A stretch of DNA of 64,000 nucleotides from Melastoma dodecandrum (Eukaryota > Streptophyta > Magnoliopsida > Myrtales > Melastomataceae): assembly GCA_029817715.1 (NCBI GenBank), contig JARUPY010000089.1, positions 2,741,501 to 2,805,500 of the forward strand, in the 5' to 3' direction. The position numbers and the translations under genes are program-made. Below the pieces are notes generated by a model. The model was not told the DNA's origin and ran no database searches. It worked only from the letters and a program-made list of their open reading frames with translations. Shown here piece after piece: positions 23,401 through 35,158 of this stretch (positions are counted from its first letter, which is position 1; the number at the start of each line of letters is the position of its first letter).

Positions 23401-24456
23401 CATCATCAATATTCCTCAGACAAGATGCCAGGAAAACGCGGTGAGATACCTGTGCTGGATACTGTGTCTTCTCCTGACCATTTGTGGTCCACCCATATGG
23501 GTCTATATTCATCTGACCATGACTAGCAGCTTCGAAAATTCCATGAAGTTTTCTGTCGGAGTAGTTGAATAAAAATAATGGCAAACCAGGCATAATATTC
23601 TGGACATAAGCAAAGTGCGGATACGGCAAGCCTGCAAATTATGCACAAAATAGGAACATCATGGACAATACTATTGTGCACCCTGGAAACAGAAAAGCAA
23701 GTGCAAGCCGCCTAGAACATGGGGAGACAATCAACAGGGTTTTGAAAGAGCAAAAATGGAGAGATTCCAGTAAGTCCCACAAGTCATACACGGGTTAAGT
23801 ATCTCACTCGATAAAGACTAACATAAAAGAAACAGGCAAACTAGAACTAAATCTCAAGTTTCAAACTATTTATTATCAGAACAGAACCTTAATAAAAACC
23901 AAATACAGTTTGCAAACCATTACTTGTAGTTAGTTTAATCATCACAAACATATACAATCAAGTTCATGAATCGCATAACTGATAAACACAAGCTTTCGAC
24001 GGTTCAACTCTGCAGCAAGACAGATGCGAAATGACAATGCTCTACGAAGAAAAGAAAGAGCTATAGTCATATCCTTATCAACCTATCTTCCTCATCGAAA
24101 TCAAGATCACTTTCTCCGATCATACCAAGCTAGAAAGTGAATAACCACCAAAAAATGATCGTCCCTACAATGTCCATCTCTGGCAGTAACCATCCAAATG
24201 GAGGCAAAAACCATGCAATGCCTGTAAAAGAAGAGAACCAAGACAACTGCGAGATAATTCCGACGAAACAACAAGATTGCGCGAGGCGGTTACCGAAGAG
24301 CTGCTTCGAGAAGCACTCGTGGATGGTCCCATTATTGCATCCAAGTATCACACCTCCGAGGGCGCCCCTGCCCAAGTTCCTGAAACCCACGGGGCTGGCC
24401 TGAACGTTACTAGCCGATTTCAGGACAATCTCCGGTCGCCTCGTCGAGCCCATCAT
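20418..24456 (-). CDS. DCD domain and kelch-repeat protein
   Basis: Eleven exons: 24294-24456, 23450-23631, 23102-23333, 22760-23010, 22509-22586, 21920-22244, 21641-21840, 21462-21538, 21058-21159, 20632-20818 and 20418-20510, giving 629 aa. All splice borders and phases close. The DCD (development and cell death) domain spans about residues 33-160: LGGVILGCNNGT, SKQLFGLPYPHFAYV, FLFNYSDRKLHGIFEA, YPAQVQIRI and FELDHAQTS. A poorly conserved linker and a short predicted coiled coil (exon 5, LIRELNELKDFKRQQ) follow. Then come about six kelch blades (FLVGGYTG, YVLAGGDG, FALGGGDG, YGTGGFDG, YAMGGFDG and YVIGGLGN). This is the architecture of Arabidopsis At5g01660-type proteins; DCD proteins are linked to ER-stress and pathogen-induced cell death. 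The biochemical role is unknown; the propeller suggests protein binding. Confidence 0.93.
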
Positions 24457-25446
24457 CCCGAAGAAAACCCTATACCATCATCCTGAAGAACAGCAAACCC
24501 TATACCATCATCCTGAAGAAAAGCAAACCCAGGACTATTCAGCGACATCACAAGAAGACGAACCTAAAACGATGACGATGAGGATCACCGGGATTTTATA
24601 TCAAGAGGGAAAAATGTTGACAACCCGCCACCCGCTTCAAGCAAAATCGGTCAAGCCGAATCCACTCGTTTATTTATTTATTTTCTACGTGATGTACGAA
24701 ATTATCTGTTCTTCCTTTCTTATCAATGTAGAAAGACGACATTGATCTTCACATCACCTTTTTTATTACAAACCAAACATTATGTTAAAAAAAAAAATTA
24801 TAAAATACGATTTAAAATTTTTAAATTAAAAATAATATTAAAATCGCTACTTTAAATTTATAAAAAAACCACGATTCGAAACAATAATTTTTCACTGATA
24901 AAATTACGGTCCCAAACGGGTACTTTTTTTTAAGACTTTTCAAAATTCGATATAAAGCTAGTTTTTTGTTTCTGGGTTTTGTTTGTTAACCGGATTTTCA
25001 GTCGTGGTTCCGAGGAAAGTCGTTAACTTTAGGAATGTTTTTTTTTTTTTGGGGGGGGGGGCGGTGATGTTAGATAAAGGCTGTTTGGATATCTTTTATC
25101 GTGCGATTCTTGGATGGATTTTTACTGGGTAGCTTGGTTTGGACTCGCTGAATGCTACAACTTTTGTAGACCTCGTCTGGGGTGCATGCATTGTTTTGGT
25201 TTGCTTCGAGGTTATTGCAAACTGGTGCCGAATTTTGATGTGGGTGACTTGATTTGGGGTTTTAGATGGAATTGGCTAAGTTGGAAATTTATATATATGT
25301 TGGAAGTCCTCCCTCTGGAAATATATGATCATTCAATTTGACACGGAAGAATTGTGTTTGGCCGCCCATCTGTTGGTATCTTATATTGTCCTTGTTTTCA
25401 TCCAGGGAAAAAAGGTTGCTAGTTTTTCTGCGGTTCATTTAATCAG
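24457..25446. other. Intergenic between the head-to-head DCD-kelch gene and eIF3c pseudogene
   Basis: The first part is the DCD-kelch leader; a 25-30 base segment (AACCCTATACCATCATCCTG) is repeated in tandem at about 24465-24520. AT-rich DNA follows. A junction of T13 and G11 lies at 25038-25061. The right end is the former leader of the eIF3c copy. Confidence 0.5.
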
Positions 25447-28400
25447 ATGGCATCCCGTTTCTGGAATCAGGTTTGTGCCTTTGATTTTGTTTAGATTCGT
25501 CAGTTTCAGTCTTGATTTCTTCTTACAGAAGTGTTTTCTTGTCTTAACAGGGTGATGACAGTGATACCGAGAAGGAGAACAGCGATTATGAGAGTGATGA
25601 TGAAGAAAGGGAAGTTGACAACTCTGCACCAACTACAACTAGTAAATACCTTAAGGGTAATGCTAGCGATAGTGATGATTCTGATGCGCAAAAGCGAGTT
25701 GTCAGATCCGCAAAAGATAAGCGCTTCGAGGAGATGTCATCCACAGTCGACCAGATGAAGAATGCTATGAAGATCGATGATTGGGTTAGCCTTCCGGAGA
25801 GCTTTGACAAGATTAACAAGCAGCTGGAGAAAGTTATGAGTGTCTCTGAGTCCGAGAAGGTGCCCACTCTTTAAATCAAGGCACTCGTGATGCTGGAAGA
25901 CTTCTTGACTATGGCTTTGGCAAATAAGGAGGCTAAGAAAAAAATGAGCAGCAGCAATGCAAAGGCCCTGAATTCTATGAAACAGAAACTCAAAAAGAAT
26001 AACAAGCAGTATGAGGATTTAATCAATAAGTTCAGAGATCATCTTGAAAGTGAGGAAGAAGAGGAGGAAGAAGAGGATGAGTCTGAGGATTCAGAGATTG
26101 AGGATCCCTCTAAATTCGAAGCTTTTGACAATGAGGATGATGACGACGATCGTGGAAAGGGTGCTTCTGATAGCATGGAAGTATGGGAGACAAAGTTGAC
26201 CAGGAAAGACAAGCTCATGGATAAGCAGTTCAAAAACCCCTGTGAGGTCACGTGGGAAACTGTTAACAAGAAGTTCAAGGAAGTTGTCGCTGCCCGGGGA
26301 AGGAAGGGAACGGGTAGATTCGAACAGGTGGAGCAGCTTACCTTCTTGACCAAGGTTGCGAAGACCCCTGTGCAGAAAGTTGAGATCCTTTTCAGTGTTG
26401 TATCTGCTCAATTTGATGTGAATTATGGCCTACATGCCAATCAATGTCTGGAAAAAGTGGATGGAAAACATGCTTGTCATTTTAGACGTGTTGGTTCAGT
26501 ACCCAAAATAATTGTGAATGACTCTGTGGAACCTGATGAGAAAGAGTCCGAGAAGTGGGCTGATTATAGTGGGACTATTCACATATGGTTTAATTTAGTA
26601 GCTTTCCTCGAGAGGATAGATTCAGAATTTTTCAAGAGCAGTGTATTGATCCTCATACACGAGAATATGTTGAAAGATTGAGGGATGAACCTATGTTTCT
26701 GGTTCTCGCACAGAATGTTCAGAAGTACTTGGAACGTGTTGGTGATCTTAAAGCTGCTTCAAAAGTGGCTTTGAGGCGTGTGGAGCTCATATACTATAAA
26801 CCACAAGAAGTTTATGATGCTATGAGGAAACTGGCTGAGGTGACTGAAGATGATAATGATGATGATAGAGAGATTAAGGCCATTGAGGAGAATGGGGGTC
26901 CATCTGCATTTGTTGTCACCCCAGAAGTTGTGCCGAGGAGGCCAACTTTTCCAGAAAATAGCAGGACAATGATTGATATTCTTGTATCTCTTATATACAA
27001 GGATGGTGACGAGCGAACCAGCGTACGGGCAATGCTTTGCGACATCTATCACCACGCTCTCTCTGATGTGTTCTCGACTGCCCGTGACTTGTTGCTGATG
27101 AGCCACTTGCAGGAAAATGTCCAACACATGGATATTTCAACCCAAGTCCTGTTCAATAGGGTTATGGCACAGCTTGGCCTTTGTGCTTTCCGGGTAGGCC
27201 TCATTGCTGAAGGACGTAGTTGTCTTGCTGAGCTTTATTCGCGGGAGTTAAGGAGCTTCTTGCACAAGGCTTTTCTCAAAACATATATCATGAGAAGACA
27301 CCCGAGCAGGTTCTTTTCTTGATACCCTTTTTATCTTATCAGTATCTACTCAATTACTCTAGGTCTTCAAAATGCATGTTTGCAAAGTTTGAGGGTGTGG
27401 CATCACTTGGCAGAATCTTGTTTCTGGCGATAATACATGAAAGTTTGAATCATGTAGTAATGTCCACTTTGGTGTTTTCTTGCCCTCATAGACTTTGTCG
27501 CCCTAAAATACACTACGTGATGTACTTTATCTGCTGGTTTATGTCACAGGCACCTTTGCACTTCGTTTCTTAGACATGTCTTAACAGCTTATCCATGTTC
27601 TTTTCCAGGAGAGGCTGGAAGCTGTCCATTTGATTTGTGCTATGTTGCTAGAGGTCCCTAACATTGCCGCAAACAGCCACGACACGAACCGTAAGGTCAT
27701 AAGTAAGAACTTCAGACGGTTACTTGAGTTGCGCGAAAGGCAGGTGTTTATTGGTCCCCCAGAGAATGTAAGGGACCATGTAATGTCGGCCATGAGGGCC
27801 CTAATGTAAGGAGACTTCCAGAAGGCTTATGATGTTGTGCAGTCGCTTGAAATCGGGACACTCCTCCGTAACCGGGACGATGTCCTTGACATGCTCAAGG
27901 CAAAGATTAAAGAAGCAGCCTTGAGGACCTACCTTTTCACTTATAACTCATCATATGAGACGATGAGCTTGGATCTGCTGACAAAGATGTTTGATCTCTC
28001 TGAGTTACAGACCCACAGCATCATCAGCAAGATGATGATCAACGAGGAGCTCTATGCAAGCTGGGACCAACCGACCCGGTCTGTCATCTTCCATGACGTC
28101 GAGCATACAAGGCTGCAGGCCCTGGCCTTCCAATTAACGGAGAAAATATCCATCTTGGCTGAAAGCATTGAGAGGGCCATGGAAGCAAGGTCGGCGGTAC
28201 AGGGATGGATTTGCCTGTCAGACAAAGAGATGGACAGGAATATGGGGCTTCTGTGGGGGGCAATAGGTGGCAGGATGGCTCGTCCTGTGGTTAGGGGAGA
28301 CAAGGCAGCAGCGATGGCCAAATGAGGTCACTCATCGTTGGCCAGTCCGGGGGAGGCAGCTATTCAAGGCAGCTCCGTGGCGGTAACCGACACGACGGCA

Positions 28401-28500
28401 GCTACAGCGGGCGGACAGGCAACATGGCAAGGGGAGAACAGACGAACTGTTCCTCTCGCATGGTCAGTCTCAACAGGGGCGGGCGTGACTAAGAGATGGG
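25447..28500 (+). pseudogene. EIF3C: eIF3c (translation initiation factor 3 subunit C) pseudogene
   Basis: Homology to plant eIF3c runs end to end: ATG and MASRFWNQ (25447-25470), an intron to 25550, then GDDSDTEKENSDYES onward, KRVVRSAKDKRFEEM and [17 protein letters not shown]. Next come the acidic run, [29 protein letters not shown]-region segments such as [21 protein letters not shown], and [17 protein letters not shown] near the end. Introns are kept, so it is not a retrocopy. The frame is broken repeatedly: TAA at about 25873 where the family has Tyr, and a deletion-frameshift at about 26430. There is another at about 26645, and one at about 27250 in the LYSG..VKELL segment. About 48 bases are missing after the second intron (27609 on, the RRRQMPYHMH part). 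A TAA stands at about 27808 (ALM*GDFQ), and frameshifts follow at about 28190. No full product is possible. Confidence 0.9.
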
Positions 28501-28842
28501 CACTTTCTGAGGTTTTGTTTTGAGAGGATGATTGTATTGGTAATAACATTGTTCCAAAAGGTTGAAACTTTCCTTTTCGACCGGTGTTTTGTTTAGTGTA
28601 CTTAGGTGATATTAGACTATAGCTATTTAGTTTCTTCCCTCGGCTATTCAGAGTTAAATTCTTTTGATGTTATGCAATATATCAGGTTGGAGATATGAAA
28701 GGTGGTATATTTTTAAGGATAAAGCATGCAAGAGTTCTTACAAAACACACTGTTAATTTCTAGTTTCATTGTAAACACACGAGAGTTGACGGAAAGTTAA
28801 ATGCAGCACAAGCAGCACAATAGTCACAGCAACTTTCTTGTC
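28501..28842. other. Intergenic between convergent eIF3c pseudogene and PP2C
   Basis: AT-rich, with nothing recognised; it contains the 3' end regions of both neighbours. Confidence 0.4.
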
Positions 28843-30531
28843 CTATTGATGCGCAACCTTGACGCTTTCTGGTTCCTCGTCCGTCTTGGGGCGACTCAAG
28901 TTCGAGGATTGTTGCGGCACATTCACGAGGGAGTTGACTCTGTTCACGCCATCGAGAGCGTTCCACTCGTCTGTATCCTTGTCAACCACCGATTCAGCGG
29001 GCTGGGGTAGGTCGGCTTTTCGGGGCTTCTTTGATTTCCCGGAAAGTGATCTCCGGATATCTTTGATCCTGGATGAGGCAGGGGTTGTTCCTCGGGTTTC
29101 TGGGGGCGGATCTTTAAAGAATAAGCATACAACTGCGCAGTCATCGAGCTTACAGCCAGGAAACCTTGTTCTCCATGCCAACGATGCATGAGCTACTAAC
29201 AACTTCGCAGCCAGTGATCTTCTCTTCGCAGATGCAACAATCTTCACGACCTGGTCATTGCTTAATGCATCCCATATACCATCAGTGGCTAGGACTATGA
29301 ATTCATCATCAGGGGAGATCATCCTGTAAGAGATCTCCGGGACCGATATGAGACCGAAGTCTTTCAGGCAGAAATCTCCAAAAGCTCGAGCCATGGCCAG
29401 GCCGGGGCAGTTCTCTTCAGGCATCCACACTCTGAACACATCTGGCTCTTGGTCCATCGCAAATACCCTTCCCTTGCATATTCGGATCCTCTCTGCTTCA
29501 CCTGTGCAACAAGATTACAATAAATTGGCTCACAACAATGAGTTAGTCTAGTTTATTGTCCATTTGTGCAATCATAATTTACAAGATGACTCACTGGCAA
29601 CGTTCGGTTTCAGATCAACCGTGAGCTGCATCGGGACGAGCTGATTCTTCTGCCCTCTTTTGCAAAGAACCGCACGTGAATCACCTAAATTCGCTATGAT
29701 CAAATGTTGTCCCTGCAAATTTCGGAAATCTCAGATTGGCGTGGGCGTATAAATAACCACCATTGCACCATGGCATTTTAGTCTTCATCCACCATGATCA
29801 TCTACCTTTTTTACTAGGGTGACTGCCGTGGTACCACTGCAGTAGCAATCGATCGTGTCATTGGCGAGGTCTCCGTCCATCTCCTTGAACGACCGCATAT
29901 AATTAGCTTCCCACAATGAAGGAAGGATGTTATCACCATAATCATCATCCTGACTTGCCGGCATGTCCACGCTTTCATCATCCCCCGGCTTCCTCTCCGC
30001 CATATCAGTCGAGTCACCGTTGATCCCCAAACCGCTGATCTTCCGCGAGGACGATTCGATCACCGCAGACAGCTTTTGCGGCAGCTTGTCGCGTACCCGC
30101 CTCGCCACCCTGTGTCCTAAAGGGCCGTGACCGTCGAACACCCCACAGAAGAACATGCCCTTTTCTCCCGTGAAGTTCTAAAACACCAAGCAACCGAACA
30201 GATAACAATAGACACCGAAACATTCAGACACGAAAATCAAATGTCCGGTCAGGGAAAAAACTCGGGTGGTTCGTGTTCGGGTTTCTGTTACCTCCCAAAC
30301 AGTCATGGCGTCCTGATTGACGCCCTTCTTGCCCTGCTGCTTGAACATGGAGACATGATCCGACGATCCCCTGAGCCTAATCTTAGCCCCACGATCACCT
30401 TCCTTCAATTCGTACGCCACCTCCTCTTCGTCATCCACATAATCATCCTCGTACACTGTCCTACCATCCACCACCCCAATGAACTTCCTGCCGCCCGTCC
30501 CCTTCACGTCCCTGCTGAAACACCCCCCCAT
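28843..30531 (-). CDS. Protein phosphatase 2C, N-myristoylated clade-E-like
   Basis: Four exons: 30292-30531, 29806-30177, 29595-29712 and 28843-29501, giving 462 aa with all phases closing. The N-terminus MGGCFS is a strong N-myristoylation signal with an adjacent Cys for palmitoylation, placing it at the plasma membrane or endomembranes. PP2C motifs occur in order: GVNQDAMTVWE, VFDGHGPLGHRVA (metal-binding D95), SGTTAVT, NLGDSRAVL, PGLAMARAFGDF, ATDGIWDALSNDQVV and DDCAVVCLFF. The enzyme should dephosphorylate Ser/Thr substrates using Mn/Mg. A basic Ser/Lys tail (RSLSGKSKKPRK) follows the catalytic core. The layout matches the At1g03590/At5g36250 group (clade E, including EGR-like members) and not the clade-A ABA co-receptors, so a link with the PYL gene nearby is not implied. 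Confidence 0.94.
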
Positions 30532-31716
30532 AATTCACAGCTAAGGAACAAAAAAAAGAAGAAGAAGGATTGAAGCGTGTCCTAATCCCGACCCATGCCC
30601 GAAAACAACACGGGATTGTTCCTAGGAGCATGCATTGGCATGCAAGACCCCACTTTTTTTTTCTGGGACGATCGAAAGATGGAAACTTTGAGGGATTCAA
30701 CAAAATGGGTATCGCAGGGATGGAGTTTCTCTGGGTGGACGAGGACGAGAGAGGGAGAGGGAGATGGATAGAGATGGGGAGGGGGAAGATGGGGGCAATC
30801 CGAGTTCTTCCCCCCTGAATGAATTTCCAAAATGGCATTTTGTTTTAATAACACCCTTTTGTTCAGAGATGGAGGAGAATTTTAGAACTTCCTCCCACCC
30901 TGAGATTTTCCCTGTGTTTTTGGAGGGGATTTCGGTTGTTGGTCTAAACTAACCGTCTGTTCGTGGGGGCATCTCTTGACAACTAACAACCATCGTCGGA
31001 CAGGACAGACAGTCGTTTGTTTCTCTGTCACAATCCCTTTTGCCGCAGGGCTTGTCCCTAACTATTTTGTATCCACATCGTCAACAACAACAAGAACAAC
31101 ACGTACACATATTACGTTTTAAGAAAAAAAAGAAAACTTGTGTTAAAGTTGTGTTGGTTATCTCGATTAGTATGATCAAGAACTAACTCAAGCTCATTGT
31201 AAGATTACATTGAGTAAGTTATAAACTAAGCAAGACGACGACCCAACTCAACTTCTCCCATTAATCATATGATCGAACCCCCCGAGAAGTGGGTGATTTT
31301 AATTATGTTGTTACTCTGGATTTGTAGAAACCTTTTGTCGGAACTCCAAGCCCGTACCTGGTACACGATACTATCATTTAGTAGAATAATTCTAGACGAT
31401 GGATAAATAATGCATTGCTCAATGGACCAATGAAATTGCCACTAGTGGGCTTAGATTATCTTTTCTTAGCCATTGAATTGGGATTCTTCATAAGCCCTTT
31501 TCTCAAGAAGCCGAACTCGAGGGATTTCGAAGCTGACAGCAAATCTAGGATAAGGGCATCATTCTTGCAAGAAGCAACTTGGTCTGATCAGAAAAGAGGA
31601 AACATATGAGATCCCCACCTCAGGCTCTCCTCATGGGAGGTTTTTCAATCGCCAATTCTGTCGTTCATGAACCTTACAACGCACAAGGAAGAAGACGGGA
31701 CCTCTTTTTTTGAGTT
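30532..31716. other. Intergenic; promoter of the PP2C gene with RY elements
   Basis: Two CATGC cores (GCATGCATTGGCATGCAA, about 30629-30646) form an RY-type repeat roughly 100 bases upstream of the PP2C ATG. The rest is AT-rich with no recognised gene; the right end is the 3' UTR of the next gene. Confidence 0.45.
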
Positions 31717-33252
31717 CTACCACCATTGATGGACGAGCACGCCACTGTCCCTAAGAGACTTGAACAGATCAAAGCACTGCCCGTAGGTCTTGTCGTACTT
31801 GGAGCTCCGCTCTCCGGGGCAACACCTCTGCCACCTGTTGTAATGGCACTCCAGGAACAGCTCGTCGATCAGGCATATCGCCCCCGTCTCAAATAGTCTA
31901 GGTATCAGGTCGAACTCGGTCCCCTCCACATCCATCTTCATCACCACAAAGTCATTCTCTGTTACCGTGCTTTTTAACCACTCCGCGAGATCGAATCCAG
32001 GGACCCTCGAGACATCTCCGCTCGAACCACCACTGTGAATCCTACCCATCCCCCTGCCTTTCTGCTCTCCTGGCTTCTTACCCGGGTCATGATTCACCTC
32101 GAAGGACAGTGTATCATTCCTAATCCATGCTGCGTAGGGAAGCAATGTCACGCCCTTCTTCCCTGCATACTCATCATGAAAGGCCTTGTCAGCCTCGATC
32201 GCGTACACGTCGAAGGTCCTGTTCTGTTTCGGGTACCGCTTCCTAAACCAGCTGCCGATGCTCGACCCATAACTCCGAGCCCCAATGTCTACGTACACAT
32301 ACCTATTCCTAAAACTAATGTCCACAATCGATGGCAAGTACTTGATGCTGTTAAGATTTCTCTTCAGCGTAATCCACGGCTTCAACGGCTCTTCCTCGAT
32401 CAACTGCTCGGCCTCCAGCACCAGCTGCAGTTTATGTTCCCTCAACAAGCACTTGCCGTCTAGAGAATCACCCTTTCGCCCAGATCGCTCTAGAATGCTA
32501 AATCCCTTCCCTTTCTTCATGATGATCTCGCGAATTTTCGGTAGCCCAATATCAACCCCATCGACTTCTCGGGTTCTGACTACGTAACAACTATTGAATA
32601 AATCAACGAAAGAATGAAAACTGTATGTATCGTTAGCCCTCACATGGAAAACTGCAATCCCTTCGGGTTTCAGCATCCGTGTAATCTCTGCCGCGACATC
32701 GGCCGGCTGCAACACCTTGTCAAACTCTCCTCCGCCTACGAACACAAAATCGAACCAACCGTCCTCGAACGGGATCCGGTGTGGCATACCAGCAATAACA
32801 AGAGGCTTCACAGCTTTCTTTGCAATCCCGACTGAATCTGCCACACCAGCCTCCTTCAACGCAAGGACATCGCTCCCGCCGTTCGTCCCAATACACAGAG
32901 CCCTCGAACTTGGCAACAGCATCCCCTCGTCTATGAACCCCCGGAAAACAGAGGCATAGAATCGAACCGAATCCACAGAATCCTTACTAAGCGGATCCCC
33001 AGAGCCGGCACCACCCATCCCGACCACCCAGTTCGCAGTCGTGACGGGAATCGCCCTAACAATGTCTCCGTTCTTCTCTCCCGGAGCTGAAAAGAAACAG
33101 AACGTCCCAAGGCTGCAAGACTCCCCCGCCAAAGTGACAAGGAACGCAAATCGGACCGCCGCGGCAATCACCGCAAACACCAGTAACCGAACGAGTAACT
33201 TCCTCAGGGAGCCGTTACCTTGGCCGTGCTTCCAGGCCGCCGAGGGCTCCAT
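31717..33252 (-). CDS. Type II membrane protein with methyltransferase-like and DUF7870/FkbM-like domains
   Basis: This intronless gene encodes 511 aa. The start is taken at MEPSAAWKHGQGNG; the frame stays open upstream through a CT/Pro-coding leader that looks like 5' UTR. One transmembrane helix (LLVRLLVFAVIAAAVRFAFLV) near the N-terminus suggests Golgi or endomembrane anchoring. A first Rossmann-like region follows (ALCIGTNGGSDVLALKEAG, FDFVFVGGGEFDKVL, EITRMLKPEGIAVFHV), with a degenerate SAM-binding glycine loop. A second comes later (YVYVDIGARSYGSSIGSWF, FDVYAIEADKAFHDEY, DFVVMKMDVEGTEFDLIPRL) ending in ECHYNRWQRCCPGERSS. The second half has the look of the FkbM methyltransferase fold. 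Plant members are annotated as SAM-dependent methyltransferase superfamily proteins; I know of no established substrate. Confidence 0.85.
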   Translation of the reverse strand: MEPSAAWKHGQGNGSLRKLLVRLLVFAVIAAAVRFAFLVTLAGESCSLGTFCFFSAPGEKNGDIVRAIPVTTANWVVGMGGAGSGDPLSKDSVDSVRFYASVFRGFIDEGMLLPSSRALCIGTNGGSDVLALKEAGVADSVGIAKKAVKPLVIAGMPHRIPFEDGWFDFVFVGGGEFDKVLQPADVAAEITRMLKPEGIAVFHVRANDTYSFHSFVDLFNSCYVVRTREVDGVDIGLPKIREIIMKKGKGFSILERSGRKGDSLDGKCLLREHKLQLVLEAEQLIEEEPLKPWITLKRNLNSIKYLPSIVDISFRNRYVYVDIGARSYGSSIGSWFRKRYPKQNRTFDVYAIEADKAFHDEYAGKKGVTLLPYAAWIRNDTLSFEVNHDPGKKPGEQKGRGMGRIHSGGSSGDVSRVPGFDLAEWLKSTVTENDFVVMKMDVEGTEFDLIPRLFETGAICLIDELFLECHYNRWQRCCPGERSSKYDKTYGQCFDLFKSLRDSGVLVHQWW

Positions 33253-34414
33253 GCCGGAGCCCGTAACCGTTAGCAAAGCTATAAAATCTACGCCGTGTGT
33301 ATGGAAAACCCGTTCGCGCGCGTGTATGGACGGAGGTTTTGTTTCTCGAAAGAGAAAGAAAAGAAGGAAAGATCGAATCTTTATAGCAAAAAAAAATATA
33401 GATTGCAAAGAATATACCAAAGGAAAAGGAAAGAAGAGGGGAAGGGGATCAGCGGGAGCAGAAGCGGGAGGAGGTGTGGTTGCCGCCGATGAGCCGGCGA
33501 GGGGGGAAACAGGAAAAGGGCATGGCTGGTTTTTGTTTCGTCTTGATTTGGGTAGTCGTCGAGGGGGAGGGGGGTTTAGGGAGATATAGGCCGCCGCCGC
33601 CGGGAGGAAAAGCGCGGGTGAAGGTGGGCGAAGAAGGCGGAGGAGGAGGAGAAGGTGGTGGGTATTCACGCGGTTATCGGGTGGGGATGTAAGATGGCGG
33701 GTCCACCGGGAAAGAAGGCCGTTGGGCTGCCCTTTTTGGACCACTTCCCCTTCCTCTTCCTCTTCCTCTTCCTCCTTTATTACATAAATAACATTATTTT
33801 TTAAGTTGGTCTGATTTCATTGCAATCGAATCGGAGAAATCGCGGCGTGATTTAGATTTTCACCCCCTCCGGAATCTAAGGAACCAGAAGGACATCCCTT
33901 TTTTTCTTTTCTGGGAAAGCAATTAATTCCTTGATTCTTGTAAGAAATACGATTTTGATCATAATTTCATTTCAACCATATCGTTGCCTAAAATGAAACC
34001 TAACTCTAATAATGTCATTATACTTGTTTCGTGTATCTGGAAGCTTTCCAGCTGTATTTTTATTTTTTATAAGCTTTCTGTGTAGTTGGATTTTCCAACT
34101 TTACCATGTGAATCCCCCCCACCCAACCCACCCATCCACTTTACAAGCCCATTCCTACGTTTACTGGGCCCACCCTAAGCCCATATTCAGCCCTAGGCCT
34201 GGAATGTATCTATTTACGGGCTTGATATTATCAGCACGTATGGGCTTAAGCCCTAAGAGAAGGCCCACATCCCCGGAGCCCATCTTCAGAACAAAAAAAC
34301 AAAAGATTTACGGATGGGTCCGCGACGACAACGTCGACATCGACATCGACATCGTATTCATACCTTTTCATAAAATCCGATTGTAGTGATTACGATCGAT
34401 CCTATGCGAAACCA
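33253..34414. other. Intergenic with CCTCTT repeat and TGGGCC-type motifs
   Basis: A purine/pyrimidine-biased leader of the minus-strand gene covers about 33253-33745, followed by a (CTTCCT)n tract at about 33750-33777. Upstream of the CASP-like gene (34150-34290) several GGGCCC/AGCCCA motifs occur, typical of site II-type promoters, and a GACATC repeat lies at about 34335-34352. Confidence 0.5.
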
Positions 34415-35158
34415 ATGTCTAATCCCGAGTTCTCCTCCCCGAAAAACCATGTCCAGTCTACTCCCGGCACGGCCGAGCCCCCGCAGGCCGGAGCGGTTCC
34501 CATGATAATTCGCCGGTGGAGGAGGGACGATCTCGTCCGGAAAGGGTCGTTGGTCCTGAGGGGATTGGCGTTTATGTTCTCCCTTCTGTCCTTCATCATC
34601 ATGGCCAGTAATAAGCACGGCGGGTGGAAGAACTTCGACAAATATGAGGAATTCAGGTGATTTGCGTGTTTCGCGAATTCTCTGACTGTTCCTTGATTGA
34701 TCGGATGGACGGGAACTGATCGATTTTGTTGGCGGGGAGGCAGGTACCTTTTGGCGATATCGATCCTGTCGACTTTGTACACGGGGGCGCAGGCCTTCCG
34801 GCACGTCCATGAAATCTCCACTGGGGGACTCTTGTTCAAGCAGCAGGTGTCGGCCTTAATCGACTTTGCCGGTGATCAGGTGTGTTTCTAATTGCTTGTG
34901 GCGGGAAAACCCTCCTATGTTCAAGGGCAAGCTTATGGTTTATGGTGTTTCCTTTTGTTTAAGATCGTTGCATATCTCCTGGCATCCGCGGCATCAACTG
35001 CAGTTCCAATGACGAATCGAATGAGTGACAACGTTGAGAACTTGTTCACCCAGTCGTTAGCAGCTTCAATATCCATGGCCTTCCTCACCTTCATCATGTT
35101 GGCGTTGTCCGCTCTCATTTCCGGTTACAAACTATCAACACAGTCGGCGTACATCTAG
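34415..35158 (+). CDS. CASPL4: CASP-like membrane protein, CASPL4 type
   Basis: Three exons: 34415-34656, 34744-34879 and 34964-35158, giving 190 aa; junctions EEFR|YLLAI and GDQ|IVAYLL close in frame. The cytosolic N-terminus is Pro/Ser-rich, then four transmembrane helices at about 44-64, 81-98, 120-143 and 155-176 (LVLRGLAFMFSLLSFIIMA; YLLAISILSTLYTGAQAF; IVAYLLASAASTAV; AASISMAFLTFIMLALSAL). The Arg in TM1 and acidic residue near TM3 of the CASP/MARVEL fold are present (LRG; DFAGDQ). The C-terminus ISGYKLSTQ is the signature of the CASPL4 subgroup. CASP proteins form plasma-membrane scaffolds; CASPL members are less well characterised. Subgroup is fairly secure from the C-terminus. Confidence 0.92.

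Noticed and set aside
25873..28325. Treating the eIF3c segments as three or four separate real genes
   Set aside because: Each segment starts in the middle of the eIF3c protein and is separated from the next by a stop or frameshift, not by introns with proper borders.
10387..30531. PYL and PP2C as a linked ABA receptor and co-receptor pair
   Set aside because: The phosphatase has an N-myristoylated clade-E-type layout and not clade-A features, and the genes are 18 kb apart with unrelated genes between.
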